The translations under genes and the position numbers were made by a program. Positions 1-10,469 of a stretch of DNA of 64,000 bases are shown piece by piece (the first letter of the stretch is position 1; each line of letters starts with the position of its first letter). A model generated the notes under the pieces. That model ran no database searches. It had not been told where the DNA came from and saw only the letters and a list, made by a program, of their open reading frames with translations. The DNA is from Coniochaeta sp. PMI_546 (taxonomy: Eukaryota; Ascomycota; Sordariomycetes; Coniochaetales; Coniochaetaceae), in assembly GCA_021432605.1 (NCBI GenBank), contig MU271145.1:992001-1056000 (forward strand). Reading direction: 5' to 3'.

Positions 1-559
1 CACGGCGGATGTAGCATGTCGTTCGTCTCAATAACTGGCGCCACGATCTCAGAAACCAGGCACATTGATCCTCAGCTGCTTGGCTCTGGGCCTTGGTGCT
101 ACTAATGCTCCTACGGTAGTTTCATTGCGTACACTAGATATCTCACCTTTGTCTTCTTTTTCCGCCTCGCCTCGTCTCTGATGTAGGCGACAATTAGACT
201 TTCTTGAGACCTGGGACCAGGCCGCCGTCCATGTTGGTCCAGGTCTCATTAGCGCGTGCGTCATTCTAAAGTGCACGGCACGAGGGAGGTACAATAGCAG
301 CGCTGTATGAATGCTGCAGTGCCATCTGCCGTATCAGATATACTCTGCAGCAGTCCAGAGCACGCTTTCTTCCACTGCATTCGAGACCGAGCTGTCAAAT
401 ATAGCAGACATGTCGTTTCGAATTTTTATAGCATCTGCCGTCATCCTGGATGTCGATTGACTCGTAAGCAAGTGTTTTACCGATCAAGTCAGAGAGGTGG
501 AAGACAAATATCCGAGATTTGGGGTTCACTATGTGTCTTGTTTGTGCTTGCCCACATGG
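1..559. other. gene-free left edge
   Basis: Only short overlapping open frames in several phases, with no splice-compatible continuation and no recognisable protein motif. It may contain the upstream part of the relic that follows, because one frame resumes past a single TGA near 453. Confidence 0.4.
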
Positions 560-1155
560 CTTTTGCTCGCTGGCTTTCATGATCGATCAAGTGTCGCTTC
601 ATTATTCCTTGACGGCAGCGCAATGCCCATTCTCATTTCAACTCTCGAAGAGCTGTACCAGCGCGTCATTGCAGACACTCTCTCCGCCACGCGCACCACC
701 GCAACGCTGTACTTGTACAGCCCCTGTCTGATGAGGAGACCGCTTGTACGTGGGCAAGACGAACCTGATCCCTTCGCCGGCCTCATGGGAAAGGCGACTA
801 CCAATCCACAAACACTTACTGTTGGGGGGTCCAACATCGTTTTACTCCAAAGGCGTGCTGTTTGACGGATGTGAGGCGGTCCGCTCGGAGGAGCGCTGGA
901 AATGCATCACTTACCACGACGAAGACACGTTGCCCTTGAAGGTGATTTTACGATGTCGAGCTAGAGCTATTCAGAACGCGTAACGAGGAAAGGACAGGAG
1001 TGCCAATCGTCTTGGAGAATCGGATGGCGACCGAGAACGAGAACACTAACGCGGCTTTCCAACTTTGGCGCGATCGAGATGCATCTATGCGTCGACGGAC
1101 AGGCACGGTCTATATTCAGTACATGCTAAAGCGGCTTCAGGAGGACAGCCCTTAG
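560..1155 (+). pseudogene. frameshifted relic of an unidentified gene
   Basis: Three consecutive plus-strand pieces read like protein but lie in different frames. The middle piece (about 744-950) gives LIPSPASWE, FYSKGVLFDGCEAVRSEERW and DEDTLPLKV. The last piece (952-1155) gives DVELELFRTRNEER, FQLWRDRD and TVYIQYMLKRLQEDSP and then a TAG. The two join smoothly if one T of the TTTT run at 946-949 is skipped, giving LKVIYDVELEL. No intron with usable ends fits between them. The first piece (about 621-750, MPILISTLEELYQRVIAD) is in yet another frame and may or may not belong. I do not recognise the family. The alternative is chance open frames, but the charged composition and clean terminal stop argue for decayed coding DNA. 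Confidence 0.35.
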
Positions 1156-2599
1156 TACTAGCGGTTTATTGTTTTCTTCATAATATGCTATAGCAGCGCT
1201 GAGGATAAGGTAGTGTGGTAGGTCTAGTTCCCCGAGTGCTTTGCGAAGGCGCTGAGATGTTAACATTACTACAACAGCGGGCCTCTACTGTTGGCGGAAG
1301 TCCCGCGCTGTATTCGTCGAGGGAAAGGGAGCCTGCACGGCGCATCGGACGACAAACCGTGTACGGGGTTCAGGAAGATGTTCAATGGTGACAGTGGCGA
1401 GCACTTGCCTTAGGAAATCAGGACCACCTACCAATACGAGCAGTCCTTCATGTTGTTGAGTGGATGCGAGGTCATCCTCTGGCTATGACGCTATGTCAGC
1501 TTCAGAGATCCGCGAGAATCCCGTTGTATACGACTATGCAAGTCACACACCGCTCTACACACGTCTGCTATATCAGAGCGAGATGGTTTGGCGCCTTGGG
1601 AAGCTACCAGAAGCATGTCATCAGCGTCCATTTCCTCGGAGGGCACGGCGTAGCAGGTGGTATCGCAACTGTAGAGCGAAACCCAGCACCGTCTTCGCAT
1701 TCAAAACTGCTGACGAACCCACGTCGACTACTATATCTATATGTCGTTCGACAGCAGTAGTGGCTCGGGTACCGATCCTGTCAGTTAGCCAACTGTGGTC
1801 GCCAGGGAGCATAGAACAGCACGGGGTGTTAGAATACGAGAAAATTACATCAGCTGAGCAAGAAATACGAAAAGGGTCACTGATGCATGTTACTATAATC
1901 TACTTCTCACTGCAGCTGTTTGAAGGCTTGAGGCGCAAACACTTGGGCCTAAATGCCGCGGACGTTGCATGAATACATGGCACAGTTAATTACACCGGCT
2001 ATGCTGTCGCCGTCTGCCAGCAGAAAACCGTCAGCTGTTCATCCTGATCTTCTGGTCTTCTGCGGCGTTTCAAATAGAGTCATTGTAGGATTCTAGGCGC
2101 CGATAGGAGGCACTAGACTGTAGCTGCATTCCAGACACCTGCACTATCAATGTATAGTCTCAGCGTCAGCTTCATGTGGCTCCAATTTTGCCCGTCTCAA
2201 GCGCCTGCTAGCTTCACGAACGACGCACGAAGGACCCATCAACGAGCGCTCGGGCCTTTGCTCGAACCCAAATGGTCCAGTCGTGACAAAACACAGCCTC
2301 GATTGCCCAGTCCGCTCCTTGGGCATCATTGCTGTGGAACGTACGAAGCACTATGTAGGTCTCTGCCACTTCTGAGAGTGGCCCAAGAGGCATGATACCG
2401 AATGAGATGCCTATGTCTAGCCCTTGTTCACAGTCGAATCGATCTCAAGGCCTTCAAATTATCACATACAACACCTGCCAGTTACTAGCCATAGGACGTG
2501 TGAGATCTGATAGATATTACGGAACCTAAGACTGAGGACACTTCTTAATGTAGAACCGACTTGATCCCCATTTCCTACAGCGACTGGCCTCAGAAACCG
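1156..2599. other. gene-poor stretch
   Basis: Overlapping open frames around 1460-1972 (170 and 98 codons) show no consistent codon pattern or motif that I recognise. One phase contains EWMRGHPLAMTL, which is too little to name a family. The 3' UTR of the minus-strand ZIP gene must end here. No repeat or transposon ends were seen. Confidence 0.4.
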
Positions 2600-3994
2600 T
2601 CAATGATGATGCCCGAACTGCGTGAGAAGGGGTAACAGCATGCCAACGACCGTAGCAAGCGTATCGCGCATCTGTGGCTTGGCCTGCTTCCTTTGCGGTA
2701 TACTACTGCCTTCTGAGTAGCCGTTCATGCTGGGATGGTGCTCGTGACCCGAAGACGCGCCATCCTCTTGCATGGCGTGCATAGCAACGTACCTGTAAAA
2801 GAGTTAGTACAGTCATCCACAGCGGAAGGACAACCGGAAAAAAGCGTCAATACTCACAAGAAGGTTCCAGCCGAGAACAACAATAACATGCCGGTCCACC
2901 ACTGGCCGGACTCCCCTTCCATACTGTTCCCACCTATCAATGACACTATCAGAAACGTTGCCAAAGCCCCCAAGGGGGCAGCAAGACTGAACACAATCAG
3001 GTGACCCCTCGCAGCTCTTTTCGACAGTCCCTGCTTGAGCAAGACAGACGTCAGCCCAAAAGCTGCCGGCGCCTTATGGACCATGATTGCCACAAAGATA
3101 ATAAAGCCGAGCTTCATGTCCGACGTGGTAGCCGAAGCACCCATGGCAATGCCGTCGGCGGCGGCGTGGATCACCAGTCCCGTTGTCGTAGCCAGACTCC
3201 TCGACTGTTTGGGCGTCGGCGCCAGTGAGCTCAGGAAGCTCTCGGATTCTTCCTCGCCGGTCACGGCGGAGGATTCGAGGTTGTCGAGACTTATATGTCT
3301 GGTCGCTGGTGCGGACTGGAAGTTTTCGGTCGCGTGACGCGGAAGCCGGTCTACCAGGAACATCAGAACGAAGCCGGTCATGAGGGCGAAGCCAATGAAG
3401 AAGGTGGGCAGCTTAGGCTCGGCGTGGTCCGGTCTTGTATCCTCGTGCGGCTTCTCAACGTCTGTCCTGTCCGAGTCCTCATCTCGCCTGACCTGTTCTC
3501 CTACATGGCGGGTGTCTCGTATTATTTCTTCGGCAATGATCCTCTTGCTAATGCCATGGTCGACCGTATCCCGCCTAACAGAGAGCTCCGCCACATCGTG
3601 TACACCCCATGAGACTCCGGCGCTCCTTGGAATCAGGGCATGTCGCGCCGCGTGCGCATGACCTGAGGCGCTGGTCGTCGCGACCGCTTCGATGCCTTCC
3701 GGTATGATGACAATGAGCGATGTGCCGACAAGTATGCCAATGCCGAGACTCGATATCAGGCGTAGTTGCGATTGGGAAAGTGTCATGGATAATGGTAGTG
3801 CGCCGGCCAGGAAGGAGCTGTAGCATCGTTAGGATTGTCATTGTCGCGGAGAGGGAAGTGGGACGCTACGTACGCCAATGCCATGACGACCTGTTTTGCA
3901 ATCGTGCATTAGCTTCTAGTATACGTGTAGATAACATCATACCCAGCAGGTACCAACTTACACTGAGCGCCAAGAGTAGAAGTAAACCACCCAT
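2600..3994 (-). CDS. ZIP-family metal transporter (SLC39A9/ATX2-like)
   Basis: Predicted 400-residue zinc/manganese transporter of the ZIP family. Relatives of the ZIP9 type act in Golgi or other secretory membranes. Four exons: 3962-3994, 3874-3890 (only 17 nt), 2858-3817 and 2600-2792; all junctions are GT..AG and the sum is 401 codons. The start at 3994 gives a hydrophobic first helix (MGGLLLLLALSVVMALASF). The GTSLIVIIPEG segment, the HAAADGIAMGA helix (HxxxD metal ligands) and the MVHKAPAAFGL helix (HKAPA) are typical of the family. A long His/Asp/Glu-rich loop separates the early helices from FFIGFALMTGFVLMFLVDR. The C-terminus ends FGHHH. It is divergent from HAT1. Family is sure; metal and compartment are inferred. 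Confidence 0.93.
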
Positions 3995-4677
3995 TTCGAC
4001 GATGGTCGTTCAGAGTAGGAGGAGGTCGATGCCGTAGAAGGTGCTACCTAGTCATCCTCTCCGGGATATTTGCCTGCACTAAACCAGAGCAAGAAACTGG
4101 GATCGAGTTCAGTCCTCTAACAAGTGTCTTCTCGAGGGGACGGTGGCAGGCTGTCAAGGCAGTGGCACATAACCATCACATCAATGCACAGGAGGTTTCT
4201 CCGGCCATCTACCGTTGGGACTAGTGCATCCCTGTCCAACGATCCTCTGTTGCTTCAAGGGAACACGAACCCCTGTCTGAGCTTGTGTTCCTGATTCCAT
4301 GTCGGTTGATCGGACGCCTTTCTGAATTAGGACAAGCGGCGGGCTCATTGGCCCGTGCTTTTCAATTAAGCACAGTCCAGGAAGGAGCGTGTGAGACGCG
4401 ATTACCCGTCGCGATAGTTCAGATAGCGCGTTTAGAGAACCTCAACTTTCGAAGTCTCCGTTTACCTTACTTCATCTCAACCATCCACAAAGTAGAGGTA
4501 ACCTTCGGCAGCCATTTTAGTCGATAGGTCGCGACACGGATCCTACATTACAACCACTCTCGAATCCTCCTCTGACAGTGTTAAGACGTTTTGGTACCAG
4601 CCGCCCAAGGCAGAAGCAACAGTATCGTTATCAGTCACTCCATCTTTCCCTGCAACGGCAGAGAACAACCACTCACA
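3995..4677. promoter_or_regulatory. divergent intergenic region, ZIP transporter / HAT1
   Basis: About 680 bases between two opposed start codons, so both promoters and 5' UTRs must lie here. Short open frames only; no factor site could be assigned. Confidence 0.5.
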
Positions 4678-6226
4678 ATGGCTGAGACGGATGATACTTG
4701 TGAGTCTTGGCTCTGAAGTTCCCGGTATAGTGACTGATTTTGAGTGTCTAGGGTCGAGCAACGCCAACGAGGCGCTTACCGTGTCGCTTGTCACGCCCGC
4801 CGCTGGTCAGCTGAAGACCGTATCCAGTTTCCACCCCAAGTTCACCTACCCGATATTCGGTGAGGAGGAGCAGATATTCGGTTACCAGAATCTCAAGATC
4901 AACCTACGGTACAATGCCAGCGACATGCGACCACACCTGAGCACCACATATAGCAAGAAATTTAAGGCTATTGGGGACACAGAACCGGCCGACATAGAAG
5001 AGATGCTGAAACCATTCCTTCCTGCGGGTATGATGGCCGTGGCCGACGTGAATATTGAAATCTTGTGCTAACGGCTTGCAGTGGCCTACCAGAAAAGCAA
5101 AGAATTCGAACATGCCATTACAGCTCTGCCAGAGAACTGGACCCCTCCAGGAGACAAGATCCAGGAGTTCAGGACTTCGCAAAAGGGTCATACATTCGAG
5201 GTGTGGAAAGGAAGCTTGGGCGACCGCGCCGTCAAGCAGCTCGTGTCCCGGATTCAGATCCTCGTGTCTCTTTTCATTGAGGGAGGAACACCCCTGGACG
5301 TTGACGAACCTGATGCAGATCGCTGGACAGTCTTCTTCCTCTACACTAAGTACACCGATCCAACCACGAAACGTCAGGTTTATATGTTCGGGGGGTATTG
5401 CACAGTCTACCGTTTCTACCTATACCAGCCGCCATCACCGCCTGCGTCTCCGGCCCAGGATGCGACGAAAGACGACTTGGAACTAGGGGATGGCAACTTC
5501 GATCTCTCTCAGCTGCCCTGCCGGTCTCGGATATCTCAGTTCATTATAATACCATCGTTCCATGGCAAGGGTGTGGGGTCTCATTTCTACCAGGCGATAT
5601 TCAGTCAATACCTGAAACATCCGCAGACCGTAGAGCTCACAGTGGAGGATCCTAACGAGGCTTTTGACGACATGCGAGATCTCTGCGACCTGTCATACCT
5701 ACGCACCGTACCTGACTTCCTGAAGCTACGGATTAACACCAGCGTCAATTTGCCCAAGGATGGTGGGGTGCCGAAAAACATCATCGATCAAGAGGCATAT
5801 GAAAGTCTGCGCCGTAAAGTCAAGATTGCACCCAGACAATTCGCCCGCGTTCTGGAGATGCAGCTGATGTCTCAGCTTGCCGACTCTGTGCGTCCCGGCA
5901 TTACCACGGATGGAAAGGAGACCTTGTCCAAACCCAAACCAGCTGAAGAGCACGAGTATAGCTTGTGGAAGCTGTTGGTCAAGGCGCGGCTGTACCGGCA
6001 GCACAAAGATATCCTCGGTCAGCTGGACATTGCTGAGCGGCTGGAAAAGCTCGAGGAGACGGTTGCGAGTGTCGAGTTCGAGTACGCTCGTCTGCTCGTC
6101 CTGCTGGAGTCTAGGATGAACAAAAGCCGCCAGGAGCTGGAAAATGGCAGTAACGGGAAAAGGAAAGCTGGTGACGCTGCGGAGGAGGCAACTGCGAGCA
6201 AGAAGGCTCGGGTTGAGGACGCTTAG
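4678..6226 (+). CDS. HAT1: type B histone acetyltransferase catalytic subunit HAT1
   Basis: Acetylates newly made histone H4 (Lys5/Lys12), normally with the WD40 partner HAT2. Three exons, 4678-4699, 4752-5027 and 5082-6226, giving 480 residues. The N-terminus reads MAETDDT then WSSNANEALTVSLV across the first intron. Family hallmarks are FHPKFTYPIFGEEEQIFGY, the acetyl-CoA motif A SQFIIIPSFHGKGVGSHFY (about residues 251-270, with the R/QxxGxG-type loop) and LTVEDPNEAFDDMRDLCDL just after it. The last 25 residues carry two basic clusters (GKRKAG and SKKAR), a likely nuclear signal. It converges on the P5C reductase gene. Length fits fungal HAT1. Confidence 0.96.
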
Positions 6227-6622
6227 GAACATGGCAGGTTGGGACATTGCAGGTAGCCGATTGGCTGGGGCGCTCATGATTGCTGTACGAATTTTGTGTA
6301 TATCGGTGCTTTGACAGCATGGTTGGGGTGATACTTGTCACGGTCGCGGTTGAGTGATCATACCCTCGAGAGAGGACAGAGACAGAGTATACCAGTACTT
6401 ACTTGGATCTTCTGGATATACCCTTGGGGATGCCACGAGACAGTTTTCGGTGAAAGGGTCATCCCTCTATGAACGCCAAGATGCTCCTCTAGTTCTATAG
6501 ACCAAGGCTTCCTAACCCAGTGTTCCCACCCATCCGTCTCTAAACGCCAAATGCCCTTTTGATCTACAGTTCAAGAACGTCTACCAGGTGTGCAACCTGA
6601 ATATTTCACACTTTGCCGACCT
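6227..6622. other. convergent 3' region, HAT1 / P5C reductase
   Basis: About 400 bases holding both 3' UTRs. No open frame of substance and no repeat noted. Confidence 0.5.
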
Positions 6623-7685
6623 CTATTGAAATTGTCCGTTCCCAAACCTCGTCCCATTGACCCCCGGAACGCCCTTCCCAAGCTGACTAGCAACCACAGT
6701 AGCCTCCCTCACAGCCCTCGCCACAGCGCCCCTGACACGTCCCTCCTCAAGCACCAGCAACCCGCCAATAGTGCAACCGCCGGGCGTACTGACCTTATCC
6801 TTCAACAGCGCGGGATGATCGCCATTCAGCACCAGCTCTGCGGTTCCGCGCATCGTCTGTGCGGCCATCCTCTGCGCCTCAGCCCTGGGAAGTCCCATCG
6901 CCACAGCACCATCTATCGCAGCCTCGAGCATGAGCGCAAAGAACGCCGGCCCCGACCCGCAGAGGGCCGTGGCGGCATCCATCGTGCTGGGCGGGAGGTA
7001 GACCACGTCGCCGATGCGGCGGAAGATCCAGCTCACTAGGTCAGAGGTCTGAGGATCGAGAGGTGGAGTCTTGGTGTTGATAACCGTCATCGAAGCCCCC
7101 ACGAGCGAGGCTGTGTTGGGCATGGCACGAACAATGGTGCACTCGACGTCAAGCTGCTTCTCCCCTGCCAGTTGATCGGCATATGTCAACCTGGGGTAGA
7201 GCGTATCCTCTATCTGCTGCACGCTGACACCGGCCAAGATACTGATGAGGAGCTTGCCCTTGAGTGCCTCGCGCATGCCCTCTTCATTGAGCACCTCGGG
7301 AACCATGGACGGCTTGCAGGCGAGGATGACGACTTGGGACTGCTGGACCGAGGGGACGTTTTGGTTCTGAACGATCTTGACGGCCGGGAAATGACCGAGG
7401 GCGGACTTGACTTTCTCTGCACTCTCGGGCCGCCTGACGCAGGCGATGAAGCGGCTTGGCAGGCGCGAGGGGAGGTCTTCGTTGCTGAGAGGAGTGGAGG
7501 TGCCGGATGAGGCACGGGACTCTAAGGAGTCTTGGAGAGAGGTGAGGATGCCTGAGAGGATGGAGATGCCCATTGTGCCTGCGACTCTTTAGTTGGAGCT
7601 CTGATCATAAACACACTGGGCGAAACTTACCGCAACCTAGCACTGCCATGGTGAGCTCCTGAGAATCGCTTTCGCTTGGAGACAT
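6623..7685 (-). CDS. PRO3: pyrroline-5-carboxylate reductase
   Basis: Last step of proline synthesis: reduces 1-pyrroline-5-carboxylate to L-proline with NAD(P)H. Two exons, 7631-7685 and 6623-7578; 336 residues. The intron falls inside the dinucleotide-binding motif, which reads MAVLGCGTMGISILSGIL after splicing (GxGxMG). The C-terminal half has GSGPAFFALMLEAAIDGAV and the family signature LLKDKVSTPGGCTIGGLLVL. A low-complexity insert, SRASSGTSTPLSNED, lies soon after the first helix, as in other filamentous fungi. The start at 7685 is the first ATG in frame before the Rossmann strand; the frame is open further upstream but contains no better start. Confidence 0.96.
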
Positions 7686-8145
7686 GATGAGGATTTTGAG
7701 ATGACGAGGCAGATGCTTTGGTGTGTGCCTCGTGCTATAGGTGTCGGGTTTGGAATTCAGCTGAGAATACCTGTTTGACAAGGTTATCACCCACCAAGTC
7801 TTAAGATCTACGCAGTTCCATGAGGATATAAGATGAGTCCATCCTTGGATGTGACTTTTTGTCCCATGTTTAAATCTACATCGTTGAAGCTTCTGGCTAA
7901 CCCACGAAGGACTAGCATTCTGGGACTGCCCCGCTTTTGTTGCCGTGGACGATTGAAAATGCAACTGGCGCCGGCGCACCAGCTGGCGATACTCGAGCAG
8001 CTCTCATAGCTTCCGCATTTCTTCAAGAGGATGTACACTGGGCGACGACAGATGGGACGAGACCTCTTGAGAAACCCGCTCTCGTGATCTCTCGGATTCA
8101 ACTCATGTATCAATACCATCACCAGAACCTTTCAGAGCCCTCAAC
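7686..8145. promoter_or_regulatory. divergent intergenic region, P5C reductase / CTK3
   Basis: 460 bases between opposed starts. Open frames here on both strands are short and unrelated to known proteins. Confidence 0.5.
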
Positions 8146-9054
8146 ATGGCCGATCCATTCGAAGTGCGGATGCGCTTCACCTCACAACTCCAACATCTCA
8201 ATGCCTCGGTGACTTCTGCCCAGAAGGCCGCCCAGTTCGCTCTTAAGTACAAGGACATGGGCGAGGATCTGCACTCGTGTATTCTGGAGCAGCTTGAGCG
8301 AGTGAGTTGTGTGTCCTCTTTCTTCACTCAATTATGAAATCTCATATCATCCACATGACTGTAATGAGTTGGTGGAAAGTTAATGAAATCATTACTAACC
8401 CCCTACACCCAGAGCAACATGAACATCCGCGCCAACATAATGTACTTCATCGAGCACTTCCTCGACATGGCCAACCGGGACGGCCACGCAGACTACATCC
8501 GCATGATGCAGCGCGACATCATCCGCGTCGTCGACGCCGTGGCGCCCGACGACGGCTCCGGCGCCGCCAACGTCAAGGTCGTCCGCCGCGTGCTGCAGGG
8601 CCTGCAGGCCAAGAACTTCCTCGAGGCCCAGGCGGTGCGGGAGATCGAGGAGGTGCTCAAGGAGCGCGACACGGCGGCCCGCGAGGTCGGCATGTCGTCG
8701 CCGCCCGCGGCCGAGGACGACGGCCTGCTGCTGGGCGACATGCCGCCTTCGCAGACGCTGCCGCAGCCGGGGAGCCGGAGGCAGGGACCCGGGGCGGGCG
8801 GCATGAAGCTGGACCGGAAGCAGGTCGAGCAGAGGATCGAGGAGGACAGGGAGCGCCACAAGAGGCTCAGGGAGAGTATCTGGGCGGTGCCGCCTGGTCC
8901 GAACGCGGAGAGGGATAAGTTGTGGGAGGAGACGAGTGATTTGGGCGAGGATGATCATATCATGGGAGAGGAGGAGTGGGAGGAGAGGGTGCACAGTGCG
9001 GAGAACAGCTGTGTGCATCGGAGGGAGGAGAAGAAGGCGAATGGGAAGCATTAG
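8146..9054 (+). CDS. CTK3: CTD kinase I gamma subunit (CTK3)
   Basis: Non-catalytic subunit of CTDK-I, which phosphorylates Ser2 of the RNA polymerase II C-terminal repeat during elongation. Exons 8146-8301 and 8413-9054; 265 residues. The N-terminal CID-like helical domain starts MADPFEVRMRFTSQLQHL and continues over the splice as CILEQLERSNMNIRANIMYF. The C-terminal part carries the conserved basic/acidic segment LDRKQVEQRIEEDRERHKRL and the tail WEETSDLGEDDHIMGEEEW. The intron donor follows CGA at 8301. Downstream it converges on the mitochondrial L7/L12 gene. Confidence 0.93.
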
Positions 9055-9541
9055 AATGTTGCTGTCTTGTCTGGACGCGGAATCGTGTCAGCCGTGGGCC
9101 GAGGTGGTTGATTTGGCATAGAGACCGCTAAAGCTGGTCCTGATGAATCGGAATTCCTGGATGCGAAGCGTGAGGTGCACGAGAGGGCTTCGAACCAGGA
9201 AATGGTAGCACCATTTGGAAGTGCACCGGTATGCATGGTTCGGCGTTTGGTGGTTATTCGGCTGGCGTTGTGATCACTAAGGAAAATGACCGGTGCGTTT
9301 GATGGATAGTTTTGTCCACATGTCCCGGGGTTCTGTTTCGTATACCTCTAGCAAGTTCAATGTTTAAGTTGAACATGTTGCCACCGGATGAATTGCACAC
9401 AGTTGAAGACAAGAGACCTGAGCTCTAATTGTTGTATATAGTGTTACATTTACATGCTGTTTTTACATGCGTAGCCGATGTGTTCTATCGTAAAATCAGG
9501 TATCCCATTCTCTTCGCCCGGCATCCATGTGCAGGCGCCCC
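9055..9541. other. convergent 3' region, CTK3 / mitochondrial L7/L12
   Basis: About 490 bases; holds two 3' UTRs. No coding signal or repeat seen. Confidence 0.5.
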
Positions 9542-10155
9542 TTATTCCATGGTCACCACGGCGCCCAACTCCTTCAGGGCAGCGACAATCTTCTCAGCCT
9601 CCTCCTTGGGCACCGACTCCTTCATGGTCTTGGGCGCGCTCTCGACGAATTTCTTGGAGTCGACCAAGCTCAAGCCGAGCATACTCTTCACCTCCTTGAT
9701 GACCTTGGGCTTAGCGGCAGCGTCGAAAGACATCAGCTTGAGGGTGAACAGCGACTTCTCAGCCGGTGCGGGGGCGGCCTCCTCGGGCTCTGCTGCTGCA
9801 GGGGCGGCTGCAGGTGCGGCGGCAGCGGCGAATCCTCCTACAGGCAGGTCGGGAATGTTGAGTCGGGACTTGATAGACGGGGTTAGCGAAATCCAAGCTG
9901 GGCCTCAATAAGGCGCTTTGGTGACAAAGGGATCCCAGCTACCTTCAAGCTTGACACCAGATCCGCGGTCTCCAGGAGGGTCAATTGGCTGATCTGATCG
10001 ACGATTCCTGCAATCTTGGGGTTGACCGCCGCCTCGGTTGAGTTGTGCCGCCGCGAGATGCTGTGTTGCAGGAAGGATGTCGAGGCTCGGACTGTGGTGC
10101 TAGCACGCAGCTGACGGGCGCAGCATTGAGCTGCGTACCTGCTTGATAATGACAT
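9542..10155 (-). CDS. MNP1: mitochondrial large-subunit ribosomal protein bL12m (L7/L12)
   Basis: Stalk protein of the mitochondrial ribosome that recruits translation factors. Exons 9943-10155 and 9542-9868; 179 residues. Residues 1 to about 40 are basic and Ser/Arg-rich with no acids (MSLSSRYAAQCCARQLRAS), a matrix presequence. The N-terminal dimerisation part (QISQLTLLETADLVSSLK) joins over the intron to SRLNIPDLPVGG, followed by an Ala/Pro/Glu hinge. The C-terminal domain has KPKVIKEVKSMLGLSLVDSK and ends KEEAEKIVAALKELGAVVTM, the standard L7/L12 fold. The intron donor is the weak GTAGCT, but its CTAAC branch and the protein continuity support it. Confidence 0.95.
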
Positions 10156-10469
10156 CTTGTGGTGGGTTTGTGGGTTGCCGTGATGCTCGGGAGACGCGGA
10201 GAAAGGTGGAAGGGAGGTGTCGTCGCGGAATATCAGTCTCGAGCTCGAATGTTGAAGTTCAATGGAGATTTTTGGTCGACGTTGAAAAAGAACTGGGTCT
10301 CCAGGCTTCTGATTGGTCACTGGTCTTTGCTGGGTCGCGCCTTCCGTTCCGCGACCTTTTTGATGGTCTGTGCTCAAAAAGTTCAGAGGACGAGAACTTT
10401 TTGGTGTTTGACAAGATCCATGAGAAAGAGGCAAACATAAAAACTGCCTCTCACCCTCACGACATCATC
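10156..10469. promoter_or_regulatory. compact divergent promoter, bL12m / midasin
   Basis: 314 bases separate the bL12m start (10155) from the chosen midasin start (10470). The midasin frame stays open leftward across this whole interval to 10143, but it overlaps the opposing gene's start and its product there resembles no midasin N-terminus, so I treat it as shared promoter and 5' UTR. Confidence 0.5.

Noticed and set aside
1460-1972. Overlapping 170- and 98-codon frames
   Set aside because: No splice sites, motif or composition supporting either; possible decay product but not nameable.
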